64,000 nucleotides of DNA from an uncultured Prevotellaceae bacterium (GTDB taxonomy: Bacteria > Bacteroidota > Bacteroidia > Bacteroidales > Bacteroidaceae), in the NCBI GenBank assembly GCA_902767775.1, contig CACXIP010000016.1:62001-126000 (forward strand), read 5' to 3'. The notes beneath the pieces were generated by a model that was given only the letters and a program-made list of their open reading frames with translations, searched no databases and had not been told where the DNA came from. The translations under genes were made by a program, and so were the position numbers. How positions within the stretch are numbered: the first letter of the stretch is position 1; every line of letters starts with the position of its first letter. Positions 53,180 through 61,788 of the stretch are shown here, in pieces.

Positions 53180-54298
53180 ATGCGCCCCATGTTCTTCATC
53201 GTGTTTCTGCTGCTCGTGCTGAGTGCCCTGGGCTACGTCCTGTGGCATGTGTGGTGCGTGCTGCCGATGGCAAAGCCCTTGAAGTGGTTGGTGGTGCTGC
53301 TGATGGCAGCGGCACTTGTCTCCATGTTTTTCTTCTTGGGTGGCAAACTCGACACGATGCCGCTGAACATGGCTTCGGTGATGTACGAGGTATCCACATC
53401 GTCCATCATCATTCTTCTCTATCTTGTCATCATCTTCTTCCTCATGGATGTGGGCAGATGCTGCCGCCTGTTGCCGCCAACACTTTTTCATGAGAGTTGG
53501 GCCACCACATTGTCCGTAGTCGCCATCCTGACGGCACTCCTCGTGGGAGGAAACATCAAGTATCGCAACAAGGTGCGTGTGCCCCTCACACTGACAACCG
53601 ACAAACCCATCGGACGGGAATACAAGATGGTGATGGGCAGTGATTTGCATATAGGCTACCACAATAGAAGGGCTGAATTGGCGAGGTGGATAGACCTCAT
53701 CAATGCGGAGAAGCCCGACCTCATCCTCGTCGCAGGCGACATCATCGACATGAGCATGCGGCCTATTATGGAGGAAAAAATGGCGGAGGAGTTCAGAAGA
53801 CTCAATGCACCCGTTTACGCATGCTTGGGCAACCATGAGTATTATAGCCGTGTACCAGCGGCAAGACGGTTCTATGCTGATGCAGGCATACACCTGCTGG
53901 TTGATGAGGCGGTGGTGGCAGACAGCGTCATCACCATAGTGGGACGCGACGACCGCACCAATCCTGCGCGGAAACCTTTGGACAAGGTGGTGGGCAGCGC
54001 CCCTGACAGCACCTACACCATCGTGCTTGACCATCAGCCTTATGAACTGGAGCGTGCTGAGCAGGCGAGGGTTGACTTCCAACTCAGCGGGCATACACAC
54101 CGAGGACAGGTGTGGCCCATCTCATGGATTACCGACGCGGTGTATGAATGCTCCTTCGGACCATGGCAAAAGGGAAATACACATTATTATATCAGTTCCG
54201 GACTCGGAATATGGGGTGGAAAATATCGTATAGGCACACAGTCGGAATATGTTGTGGCTACACTCTCACCCAAAAAGGTATTGGAAAAAGAACTATGA
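53180..54298 (+). CDS. Membrane-anchored calcineurin-like metallophosphoesterase
   Basis: A 372-residue protein. The N-terminal ~130 residues hold about four transmembrane helices. The C-terminal domain has metal-binding motifs SDLHIGYHN, LVAGDIIDMS, CLGNHEYYS, LDHQP and LSGHTHRGQVWP, as in YkuE/YaeI-type phosphoesterases. Substrates may be lipid or nucleotide phosphates. The stop overlaps the next start in ATGA. Confidence 0.9.
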   Translation: MRPMFFIVFLLLVLSALGYVLWHVWCVLPMAKPLKWLVVLLMAAALVSMFFFLGGKLDTMPLNMASVMYEVSTSSIIILLYLVIIFFLMDVGRCCRLLPPTLFHESWATTLSVVAILTALLVGGNIKYRNKVRVPLTLTTDKPIGREYKMVMGSDLHIGYHNRRAELARWIDLINAEKPDLILVAGDIIDMSMRPIMEEKMAEEFRRLNAPVYACLGNHEYYSRVPAARRFYADAGIHLLVDEAVVADSVITIVGRDDRTNPARKPLDKVVGSAPDSTYTIVLDHQPYELERAEQARVDFQLSGHTHRGQVWPISWITDAVYECSFGPWQKGNTHYYISSGLGIWGGKYRIGTQSEYVVATLSPKKVLEKEL

Positions 54299-55182
54299 TT
54301 TGTAAGAAAATACACTATGTCCTATTCTGTTTGGTGATGGCGGCTCTGCTGATGCCGTCACAGTTGTGGAGTCAGGAGAAACTGCATCCGGTCATCCCGC
54401 CGGGTGAATACAATCAGACGATGCCCAAGCCGACATCTTTCCCAGTCATCCACGAGATTGCCAGCAGCAGACTATCCACAAGAAGTGGCTTGTCGGGAGG
54501 AGACATTGAAACCTTCAAGGTGGAGGGAGTGACCTTCCGCATGGTGAGGGTGAGAGGTGGCTCTTTCATCATGGGGGCTACCGAGGAGCAAGGCGAGGAG
54601 GCTGGCGATGACGAGCGACCCGCCCATGAAGTGCAAGTGGGGGATTTTTATATCGCTGAGACCGAGGTGACACAGGAACTGTGGGAGGCGGTCATGGGCT
54701 ACAACCCCTCGCATTTCAAAGGACCCCAACTTCCCGTGGAGAGCATCAGATACAGAGACATCGACTTGTTTTTGATGAAAATGGAGTTTTACACGGGACA
54801 GCATTTCAGGTTGCCTGCAGAGGCGGAATGGGAATTTGCCGCCAGGGGAGGCCTGAAAAGCCATCATACCAAATACTCTGGAAGCAATGACTTCGAGGAG
54901 GTGGCATGGTATTGCAACAACAGCGGCAACCGCTCCCATGAGGTGGCGACCAAGGCTCCCAATGAGTTGGGCATATACGACATGAGCGGCAATGTGGAGG
55001 AATGGTGTGGCGACATTTGGAAGCCCTACGCACAAGGTGCCGACCCCGAGGACAATCCAAACGTAAGGGTGAGAAGGGGAGGTGGCTTCCTCGATTTCGC
55101 CACTCATCTGAGAGTTTCCGACAGAAGAGGGGCCACACATGCCATTTTCACCAATGATATCGGTCTCAGACTGGCTTTCTGA
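54295..55182 (+). CDS. Formylglycine-generating-enzyme-like (SUMF1/GldK-type) exported protein
   Basis: A 295-residue protein with a signal peptide (VLFCLVMAALLMPSQLWSQ). The FGE-sulfatase fold is shown by VRGGSFIMGATEEQ, FYIAETEVTQELWEAVMG, RLPAEAEWEFAARGG, YDMSGNVEEWCGD and NDIGLRLAF. The copper-binding Cys pair of true aerobic FGE is not seen, so it is probably a structural or binding member of the family, like the Gld proteins. The start at 54295 overlaps the phosphoesterase stop by 4 nt. Confidence 0.88.
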   Translation: MICKKIHYVLFCLVMAALLMPSQLWSQEKLHPVIPPGEYNQTMPKPTSFPVIHEIASSRLSTRSGLSGGDIETFKVEGVTFRMVRVRGGSFIMGATEEQGEEAGDDERPAHEVQVGDFYIAETEVTQELWEAVMGYNPSHFKGPQLPVESIRYRDIDLFLMKMEFYTGQHFRLPAEAEWEFAARGGLKSHHTKYSGSNDFEEVAWYCNNSGNRSHEVATKAPNELGIYDMSGNVEEWCGDIWKPYAQGADPEDNPNVRVRRGGGFLDFATHLRVSDRRGATHAIFTNDIGLRLAF

Positions 55183-55204
55183 AAAACTTTTTGGCGACAT
55201 CCCT

Positions 55205-55234
55205 TTGGGATTTTGGAAAAAAACTTTATCTTTG
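55205..55234 (+). promoter_or_regulatory. corA promoter
   Basis: TTG (55205-55207) and TATCTTTG (55227-55234) are 19 nt apart. The resulting 5' leader is about 170 nt. Confidence 0.8.
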
Positions 55235-55295
55235 CAGCCGTAAAGCGATGCCTTTGTGCCTCGTTTTCAAAATAGATAACTAATTTTATACATTT

Positions 55296-55337
55296 ATGGA
55301 CGACTACCCGGCGGAATATTTGATGACGCAGGCGTGA
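55296..55337 (+). CDS. 13-codon upstream ORF in the corA leader
   Basis: ATG to TGA encodes MDDYPAEYLMTQA. It lies inside the corA 5' leader and ends 15 nt before the left arm of the hairpin that masks the corA ribosome-binding site. The position suggests a leader peptide; translation is unproven. Confidence 0.4.
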   Translation: MDDYPAEYLMTQA

Positions 55338-55351
55338 GACGACAATAAGCT

Positions 55352-55408
55352 GTTGCTCCTCGCGCCAAGAATTATTTTTTCACTACGCTAAACACGCGGA
55401 GGAACAAC
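55352..55408 (+). promoter_or_regulatory. RBS-masking hairpin in the corA leader
   Basis: GTTGCTCCTCGCG (55352-55364) pairs with CGCGGAGGAACAAC (55395-55408), with one C-A mismatch and one bulged G. The right arm contains GGAGGAA just before the corA ATG at 55411, so the stem hides the ribosome-binding site. Confidence 0.65.
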
Positions 55409-55410
55409 AG

Positions 55411-56337
55411 ATGAGAACATACTGGAACTACAATGAGGGCCTGACGCTGCTCAATGAGTGGCAGCCTAACTGCTGGATACAGGTGACTTGTCCTACTGAC
55501 GAGGACCGCCAGCATCTGGAGAACGAGTACAAAATCCCCGACTATTTCCTCACCGACATCAGCGATGCCGATGAGAGGGCGCGTTATGAGTACGACGACG
55601 GATGGATGCTCATCATCCTCCGCATACCTTATGTCAAGGAAATCAGGTCGAGGACGCCTTATACCACTGTACCGCTTGGTATCATTCACAAGAGAGACAT
55701 CACCATCACGGTCTGCTATTACGAGACCAACATGATGATTGATTTTGTCAGCTACCAACAGAAGAGGGGTGTGGGCTTCACCGACTATGTCGACATGATT
55801 TTCCGTATCTTCCTGTCCTCTGCGGTTTGGTACCTCAAACGACTCAAGCAAATCAACAGCCTCATAGAGAAAGCCAAGCGCAATCTCGACAAGGAGGTGA
55901 ACAATGAGTCGCTTATCGGTCTGAGCAGGTTGCAGGACTCGCTCACCTATTTCGCCACGTCCATACGGGGCAACGAAAACCTGCTCGCCAAACTGAAGTT
56001 CAAACTGCAGATTGACGAACTCGATGCCGACATGATTGAGGATGTCAATATTGAGATGACTCAGGCGAAGGAGACGACCAACATCTACTCCGACATTCTG
56101 GAGTCGACCATGGACACGTACTCGAGCATCATCAACAATAATATGAACACCGTGATGCGTACGCTCACCTCCGTGACCATCATCATGATGTTCCCCACAC
56201 TCATCGCCAGCTTTTTTGGTATGAACCTGATTAATGGCATGGAGGATATGAGAGTCGGATTCCCTATAGCTCTCGTTATTTCTATTGTCGTCTCAGGACT
56301 TATTTGGTGGCTTTTCAGATACAAAAGACTTATTTAA
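55411..56337 (+). CDS. corA: CorA-family magnesium/divalent cation transporter
   Basis: A 308-residue channel of the CorA family. The large N-terminal cytoplasmic domain (~250 residues) ends in a long helix with YSDILESTMDTYSSIINNNMNTVMRTL. TM1 is VTIIMMFPTLIASFFGMN, ending in the signature GMN, followed by TM2 VSGLIWWLF. It would import Mg2+. The 5' leader has an upstream ORF and a hairpin over the ribosome-binding site, consistent with translational control. Confidence 0.93.
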   Translation: MRTYWNYNEGLTLLNEWQPNCWIQVTCPTDEDRQHLENEYKIPDYFLTDISDADERARYEYDDGWMLIILRIPYVKEIRSRTPYTTVPLGIIHKRDITITVCYYETNMMIDFVSYQQKRGVGFTDYVDMIFRIFLSSAVWYLKRLKQINSLIEKAKRNLDKEVNNESLIGLSRLQDSLTYFATSIRGNENLLAKLKFKLQIDELDADMIEDVNIEMTQAKETTNIYSDILESTMDTYSSIINNNMNTVMRTLTSVTIIMMFPTLIASFFGMNLINGMEDMRVGFPIALVISIVVSGLIWWLFRYKRLI

Positions 56338-56391
56338 ATCGTTTTTTTTAAAAAAAATTAGTTTTAATTAGGTTTTTCCAATAGTTTTTTA

Positions 56392-56399
56392 TAAGTTTG
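56392..56399 (+). promoter_or_regulatory. -7 box of the DUF349 gene
   Basis: TAAGTTTG 45 nt before the ATG at 56444 matches TAnnTTTG in a very AT-rich spacer. Confidence 0.5.
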
Positions 56400-56443
56400 C
56401 ATTTTGATAATGTGAACAATCGAATCATAAACCTAATTGTTAA

Positions 56444-58567
56444 ATGATGGACTCTCAAGACAAAGCCCCGGTAGAGGGCACCCCCGTAGAAGAGAATGGC
56501 GTAGTGGAAACCCCCAATGAAACAGTGGAGGCTCCAGTGGCCGAGGAACCAATCCAAGAAAATGCAGAGGCTGAGGCTCCTGTAGAGGAGGCTCCTGTGG
56601 CAGAGGAACCCGCTCCCGCAGTAGAGGAAGTTCCTGCAGAGGAACCTGCGCCCGCAGTGGAGGAGGCACCTGCAGCTGAGGAAGCAGCTCCCACAGTGGA
56701 GGAGGCACCTGCAGCTGAGGAAGCAGCACCCACAGTAGAGGAGGCACCCGTAGCAGAGGAACCCGCACCCGCAGTAGAAGAGGCACCTGCAGCAGAGGAA
56801 CCCGCGCCCGCCGAGGAGGCACCCAAGAAAGTGTATAAGACCAAAAAGGAGGTGCTTGAAAGAGTCACCGAACTGGCTCATGGTGAGGAGACCCCGACCA
56901 AGGAGGAAGTGGACTTGCTGAAGACCATTTTCTACAAGTTGCTGGTGGCTGACCGTGAGGAGGCCTTGAGGACCTACATTGACAATGGGGGTGATCCTGA
57001 GAAGTATCAAATCGTTCCCGATGAGGATGAGGAGAAGTTCAAAGCCGAGATGGGACTCATCAAGGAGAAGAGGTCACGCGTCTTCCAGGAAATGGAGAAG
57101 GAGAAGGCCGACAACCTGAAGAGAAAACTCGAAATCATTGAGCGCATCAAAACGATGGTGGGCTCGCCTGAGAGTGCCAACAGGGCATACCAGGAGTTCA
57201 AACGCCTTCAGGCAGAATGGCGCGAGATAAAGGCGGTGCCGGCAGAGCGTGCCAGCGAACTGTGGAAGACCTACCAATATTATGTGGAGCAGTTCTACGA
57301 CCAAATCCGCCTCAACAGCGAAGCCCGTGAGTACGACTTCCGCAAGAACCTCGAAATCAAGACCAGGCTCTGTGAGGCTGCTGAGAAACTGGCTGAAGAA
57401 CCAGATGTCATCAGCGCCTTCCATCAGTTGCAGGAGCTGCATCAGCAGTATCGTGAGGCTGGCCCTGTGGCAAAGGAGTTCCGTGAGCAGATGTGGGCTC
57501 GCTTCAAGGCGGCTTCTACCGTCATCAACAAGCGCCACCAGCAGCATTTCGAGAACCTTCGCTCACGCGAGGAGGAAAACCTTGCACGCAAGACTGAACT
57601 CTGCGAGAGGGTGGAGGCTATCGCCAAGGAGGAAAACAAGGGTGCTGCCGACTGGGAGCGCCATACCCGTGAGATTATCGCCGTGCAGGCCGAGTGGAAG
57701 ACCATCGGCTTCGCACCGCAGAAGATGAATGTGAAGATTTTCGAGCGCTTCCGTGCCGCATGCGATGACTTCTTCGGACGCAAGACACAGTTCTTCCGTG
57801 AGATGAAGAGTCGCTTCGCAGAGAACGCAGAGAAAAAACGCGCACTCGTCGAACAGGCCAAGGCACTTCAGGACAGCACAGACTGGAAGGCCACAGCAGA
57901 TAAGCTCACCCAACTGCAACGTGAGTGGAAGACCATCGGCATGGTGCCCAAGAAACTGGGCGACCAACTGTGGGCTGAGTTCCTCGGCGCTTGCAACAAG
58001 TTCTTTGAGGCACGCAATGCTGCCACAGCAGGAACAAGGGGTGAGGAGCGCGAGAACCTGGTGAAGAAGCGTGATGTCATCGCAAGACTGAAAGCCATCG
58101 CCGATGAACCCGTTGAGGACCTTCAGGAGGCTGTTCAGGCTCTTGTCGATGAGTACAACTCCATCGGCCATGTGCCGTTCCGCGACAAGGACAAACTGTT
58201 CAAGGAATACCATGAGGTGCTCGACAGGCTTTACAAGGAACTGAATGTCACAGTTACCCGCCGCCGCCTCGACAATTTCCGCAACAACCTGCGCAATGTG
58301 GCAGAGAAGGGTGCCGGTGCTCTTGACAATGAGCGTACCCGTCTCCTCCGCCGCTACGACAGCCTGAAGCAGGAGATACAGACCTATGAGAACAATCTCG
58401 GTTTCCTGAGCGTCTCAAGCAAGAAGGGCAGCAGCCTGATTGACGAGATGAAGCGCAAGGTGCAGAAATTGAAGGACGAACTGGAACTTGTCAGGCAGAA
58501 AATCAAAGCCATCGACGCTGAGGCAGAATCTGACAACAATTCCGGCGAGGATTCCGGCGAAGAGTAA
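56444..58567 (+). CDS. DUF349-repeat protein with Glu/Ala/Pro-rich N-terminus
   Basis: A 707-residue cytosolic protein. Residues ~1-125 are low complexity, with repeats of EEAPAAEEPAPAV and EEAPAAEEAAPTV. The rest is a tandem series of helical DUF349 modules recognised by AEWREIKAVP, AEWKTIGFAP, REWKTIGMVPKK and the like, ending in a coiled coil. DUF349 proteins have no settled function. The acidic tail probably stays disordered. A terminator follows. Confidence 0.9.
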   Translation: MMDSQDKAPVEGTPVEENGVVETPNETVEAPVAEEPIQENAEAEAPVEEAPVAEEPAPAVEEVPAEEPAPAVEEAPAAEEAAPTVEEAPAAEEAAPTVEEAPVAEEPAPAVEEAPAAEEPAPAEEAPKKVYKTKKEVLERVTELAHGEETPTKEEVDLLKTIFYKLLVADREEALRTYIDNGGDPEKYQIVPDEDEEKFKAEMGLIKEKRSRVFQEMEKEKADNLKRKLEIIERIKTMVGSPESANRAYQEFKRLQAEWREIKAVPAERASELWKTYQYYVEQFYDQIRLNSEAREYDFRKNLEIKTRLCEAAEKLAEEPDVISAFHQLQELHQQYREAGPVAKEFREQMWARFKAASTVINKRHQQHFENLRSREEENLARKTELCERVEAIAKEENKGAADWERHTREIIAVQAEWKTIGFAPQKMNVKIFERFRAACDDFFGRKTQFFREMKSRFAENAEKKRALVEQAKALQDSTDWKATADKLTQLQREWKTIGMVPKKLGDQLWAEFLGACNKFFEARNAATAGTRGEERENLVKKRDVIARLKAIADEPVEDLQEAVQALVDEYNSIGHVPFRDKDKLFKEYHEVLDRLYKELNVTVTRRRLDNFRNNLRNVAEKGAGALDNERTRLLRRYDSLKQEIQTYENNLGFLSVSSKKGSSLIDEMKRKVQKLKDELELVRQKIKAIDAEAESDNNSGEDSGEE

Positions 58568-58590
58568 GCAAGCTTTAAACATCATAATAA

Positions 58591-58625
58591 AAGCCCCCTC
58601 TCAATGAGGAGGCTTTTATTTTTTT
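58591..58625 (+). terminator. Terminator of the DUF349 gene
   Basis: AAGCCCCCTC pairs with GAGGAGGCTT around TCAAT and is followed by TTATTTTTTT. Confidence 0.85.
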
Positions 58626-58633
58626 CTGGGCTA

Positions 58634-58712
58634 TCCGGATTTTCCGGATTTTCCGGATTTTCCGGAATCTCCGGTTTCTCCGGTTTCTCCGGCTTTTCCG
58701 GTTTCTCCGGAG
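58634..58712. repeat. TTTTCCGGA nine-nucleotide tandem repeat
   Basis: Nine units of TTTTCCGGA/TTTCTCCGG lie between the DUF349 terminator and the pepD stop. Read on the minus strand in the pepD frame, they continue past the stop codon as Pro-Glu-Lys and Pro-Glu-Asn triplets. Confidence 0.85.
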
Positions 58713-58713
58713 C

Positions 58714-60171
58714 TTATTTTTCAGGAATCTCTTCCAATGCCTTCTTGAGCAATGCCCAGAAGGGGGCGATGCTGGGCACATAGCAGCGTTCGCTGGTGGT
58801 GTGCGGACTGCGCATCGTGGGACCTAATGACACGACATCAAGATGGGGATACTTGCCCAGGATGACAGAGCACTCCAGACCGGCGTGGTCCACTTGGATG
58901 ATGCCGTCTTCTCCATTGAGTTCCTTGTAGATACCCAGCAGATGGTGAAGAATCTCGCTGTCGGGGTTGGGGTCCCAACCACCATAACTGCCTGCTGTCT
59001 CCACACGCATGCCAGCCATGTTGAAGCAGCTCTCAAGGGTCTTTACAATATAGTCCTTCATGTCCTCACGTGATGAGCGGGCGAGAATCTTCAAAGTGGC
59101 ATGGCCGCCCTCGATGTCGATAATGGCGAGGTTGGAGGATGTCTCTACCACAGTGGGGTAGGAGGGAATCATACGGACGACACCGTCGTGGCAGGCGTAG
59201 ATGGCATTCACCAGGTTGTCTTGTATCTCCACAGGAACCTCGGTCTTGGGCGTTTCCACATCCTCTGCATACATCTCGATGCCGCTCTCGATGTTCTTGA
59301 ACTCATCCTCAAAATCGGCTTTCCAGTCTGCCACCAGTTCTTTCAGTGCTTCCACATTCTCTGCCGGGAGAGTAAGCACCACCTCTGCCTTGAAGGGGAT
59401 GGCGTTGCGCATGTTGCCGCCATGCCAGGTGGCAAGGCGTGCCTCGCACTCCTCAATGGCCTCACGAACGAAACGCACCATCTGCTTGTTGGCATTGGCA
59501 CGGCCCTCATGGATTTCCAGACCGGAGTGGCCACCACGGAACCCTTTCAGGGTGACGCGTACTGCCTTGTCCTCGGGGTCGGTCTCCACTTCTTTGTATT
59601 CCAGCGTGGCGGTGACGTCGATGCCGCCGGCACTGCCGATGACGAACTTGCCCCATGTCTCTGAGTCGAGGTTGAGCAGGATGTCGCCCTGAAGTTCATT
59701 CTGGGGCAGGTCATTGGCTCCGAACATGCCGGTTTCCTCATCGGCGGTGATGAGGGCGTCGATAGGACCGTGTTTCATGTCCTTGGCTTCCATCACTGCC
59801 ATGATGGCTGCCACACCCATACCGTTGTCGGCACCAAGTGTCGTGCCGCGTGCCTTCACCCAGTCACCGTCAATCCAAGGCTCGATGGGGTCGGTCACAA
59901 AGTCATGCGTGCTCTCAGGACTCTTCTGGGGCACCATGTCCATGTGTGCCTGAAGGATGACGCCTTTGCGGTTCTCCATTCCCGGTGTGGCGGGTTTGCG
60001 CATCACGATGTTGCCGGCAGGGTCCTTGAATGCCTCAACGCCAACCTTGGCGGCAAAGTCGAGCAGGAACTGCTGTATTTTCTCCAGATGTCCTGAAGGA
60101 CGGGGTACTTGGGTCAGTGCATGGAAGTTTTTCCAAATACAGGTGGGTTGCAAATTTTTGATTTCACTCAT
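58714..60171 (-). CDS. pepD: Cytosolic aminoacyl-histidine dipeptidase PepD
   Basis: A 485-residue M20 metallopeptidase that cleaves Xaa-His and other dipeptides. Zinc ligands and catalytic residues are in LQAHMDMVPQK, TTLGADNGMGVAA, TADEETGMFGAND and LNLDSETWG. The lid domain contains GGHSGLEIHEGRANAN. The protein ends ALLKKALEEIPEK. The frame beyond the TAA is still repeat-coded. It is monocistronic. Confidence 0.95.
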   Translation of the reverse strand: MSEIKNLQPTCIWKNFHALTQVPRPSGHLEKIQQFLLDFAAKVGVEAFKDPAGNIVMRKPATPGMENRKGVILQAHMDMVPQKSPESTHDFVTDPIEPWIDGDWVKARGTTLGADNGMGVAAIMAVMEAKDMKHGPIDALITADEETGMFGANDLPQNELQGDILLNLDSETWGKFVIGSAGGIDVTATLEYKEVETDPEDKAVRVTLKGFRGGHSGLEIHEGRANANKQMVRFVREAIEECEARLATWHGGNMRNAIPFKAEVVLTLPAENVEALKELVADWKADFEDEFKNIESGIEMYAEDVETPKTEVPVEIQDNLVNAIYACHDGVVRMIPSYPTVVETSSNLAIIDIEGGHATLKILARSSREDMKDYIVKTLESCFNMAGMRVETAGSYGGWDPNPDSEILHHLLGIYKELNGEDGIIQVDHAGLECSVILGKYPHLDVVSLGPTMRSPHTTSERCYVPSIAPFWALLKKALEEIPEK

Positions 60172-60267
60172 AATTGATAAGATTAAGGTTTTCGATATGA
60201 TTAGGCAAAATTACATTTTATTTCTGACATCACGACATCTCTGCAGCGTTTTTCTAATCTTCAACTT

Positions 60268-61254
60268 TCAATTTTCAATCTTCAATTTTTTTGAAAGTGC
60301 TATCCATCCATAGATGCCAAGCAATACGACGAGTGCTGTTTGCACCGTGTGGACGATGAGCACGAACACAAGGGCGAGGTTGCTTTCCACACCATATAGG
60401 ATGAGCATTGTTTTCACCGAGAAATGCCACGGACCGGCTCCGTTGGGTGTGGGCACGATTACGGCTATGCTGCCCACGACGAAGGCGACGAGGGCGCAGT
60501 TAATGCCGAGGTGCGCAGTCCCCTCAAAACAGTAGAATGTCAGGTAGAAATGGATGAAATAACTCAGCCAGATGCCGATGGTGTATGCTAAGTAAAGGGG
60601 AATGTTGTCTACTTTGCGGAGCGAGATGATGCCCTGCCAGAGATTGCTGGCGGTGTCCTTCACCTTGTGTCCGATATGCAACTGCTGCATCAGCAGCCAT
60701 ACGAGGATGCAGGCGGCGATGAGACAGATGAAAGTGACAAGATAGCCTGTGGTGGTGAACTGGCCTAAAAAACTGTCGAGGCGGGTGCCTGTGGTGTTGA
60801 AGAAATGGATAAACACAGGGAGTTGCAGCAACAGTGTCACACCAGTGATGAGCAGCACCACAATACTGTCCACCGCACGTTCGGTGACCACGGTGCCGAG
60901 CGACTTGGAGAAGGTCACGCCATCATAGCGCTTGAGCACGCCGCAGCGGACGAACTCACCCACGCGGGGGATGAGCAGGCTGGTGGCATAGCTGAGGAAG
61001 ATGGAGTTGACCGATGTGCTGAGCCTGGCATGCTCGCCGATAGGCTCCAGTGTCTGCCGCCACCGCATGCCGCGGAACAGTTGGGCGGTGACGCCGAAGG
61101 GCAGTGACAGCAGCATCCAGGTCCAGTTCATCTCATACCTCACAGCATGGCTGATCAGACTGAAGTCGAAGTCGCGGTACATCCAATAGAGGATGGCTCC
61201 CCCCAAGATGAAGGGAAGAAGCACTTTGGATGCCTTTTGTATCGCGTTGCTCAT
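60268..61254 (-). CDS. YbhN/LPG-synthase-TM-family membrane protein
   Basis: A 328-residue integral membrane protein with about eight helices. It has the family features SLPFGVTAQLFRGMRWRQTLEP, FLSYATSLLIPRVGEFVRCGVLKRY and VPTPNGAGPWHFSVKTML. Members flip or handle lipids, but the lysyl-transferase domain of MprF is absent. The start MSNAIQKASK is preferred to an ATG 24 nt upstream. The C-terminus KKLKIEN lies in a TTGAAAATTGAAGA repeat that runs on past the stop. A cobalamin riboswitch lies 250 nt upstream, with a terminator-like hairpin between. Confidence 0.85.
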   Translation of the reverse strand: MSNAIQKASKVLLPFILGGAILYWMYRDFDFSLISHAVRYEMNWTWMLLSLPFGVTAQLFRGMRWRQTLEPIGEHARLSTSVNSIFLSYATSLLIPRVGEFVRCGVLKRYDGVTFSKSLGTVVTERAVDSIVVLLITGVTLLLQLPVFIHFFNTTGTRLDSFLGQFTTTGYLVTFICLIAACILVWLLMQQLHIGHKVKDTASNLWQGIISLRKVDNIPLYLAYTIGIWLSYFIHFYLTFYCFEGTAHLGINCALVAFVVGSIAVIVPTPNGAGPWHFSVKTMLILYGVESNLALVFVLIVHTVQTALVVLLGIYGWIALSKKLKIEN

Positions 61255-61341
61255 GACATGACTCTTTTGAATCAGCAAAATTAAGGCTTTCCCATGAGAA
61301 TAACGAATCTTTGTTCAACTTTCGTAAGTTGAAAATAATTA

Positions 61342-61367
61342 AAGAAGCGATGCCTCACGGCACCGCT
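61342..61367 (-). terminator. GNRA-capped terminator-like hairpin downstream of the riboswitch
   Basis: On the minus strand AGCGGUGCC-GUGA-GGCAUCGCU forms 9 pairs (one G-U) and is followed by UCUUUAAUUAUUUU. It lies between the riboswitch and the YbhN-like gene. A second 8-bp hairpin (TTCAACTT/AAGTTGAA) follows at 61313-61332. Confidence 0.6.
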
Positions 61368-61504
61368 CCCCCTGTCGAAAAACTTATATAATACACTTCG
61401 GTTATATGTCCTATATCCTATACGTCATAGCACACCACATGAAACACTTCATGGGCGGACGGTCATAACATGTCATTCATTTCGCCTCGCCCCTTACATC
61501 GAGA

Positions 61505-61686
61505 GGGTCGGCAGGTTGGTGAAACCCTGGAAAAGGCAGGTCTTCTGACTTCGTTCCGCTTGCAGGCGCCTTCCCGCCCTAAGGCAGTGGCGTTGAGCCT
61601 GAAGCAATAAAGGAACTCACAGCTGCGGGACAGTTGGGGATTCTCACCCCATTCCCTTGTTCATCGCGCATAGCGAACCTTTCCAT
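61505..61686 (-). ncRNA. Cobalamin (B12) riboswitch
   Basis: The minus strand shows the core in order: GGGAATGGGGTGAGAATCCC, CAACTGTCCCGCAGCTGTGAG, the GCCACTG segment, GGGAAGGCG, and a B12 box AGTCAGAAGACCTGCC (one base off the usual AGTCAGGAGACCTGCC). These are the conserved elements of the adenosylcobalamin-binding aptamer. It would repress downstream expression when cobalamin is present. No btuB, metE or other usual target follows: the ~125 nt after it contain only tiny frames, then a terminator. Confidence 0.92.
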
Positions 61687-61689
61687 CTG

Positions 61690-61719
61690 CAAAGATAGTG
61701 CAAGGCGAGCGAAAAGCAA
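61690..61719 (-). promoter_or_regulatory. Promoter of the cobalamin riboswitch transcript
   Basis: On the minus strand TTG (61717-61719) and TATCTTTG (61690-61697) are 19 nt apart. The aptamer would begin almost at the transcription start. Confidence 0.75.
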
Positions 61720-61739
61720 AATAAAAAACGAAGTTTTTT
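61705..61739 (+). repeat. 35-bp direct repeat, copy 1
   Basis: Identical over 35 nt to 61789-61823. It contains AAAAAAC-gaa-GTTTTTT, a small AT hairpin, and on the minus strand the -33 region of the riboswitch promoter. Confidence 0.9.
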
Positions 61740-61788
61740 TATTTTCTTTTCCGAGCCGCCGCCTATCTTCGACGTGGTCAAAGATAAT

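Noticed and set aside
53162-54100. 312-codon minus-strand ORF
   Set aside because: Antisense to the metallophosphoesterase gene; histidine-rich shadow.
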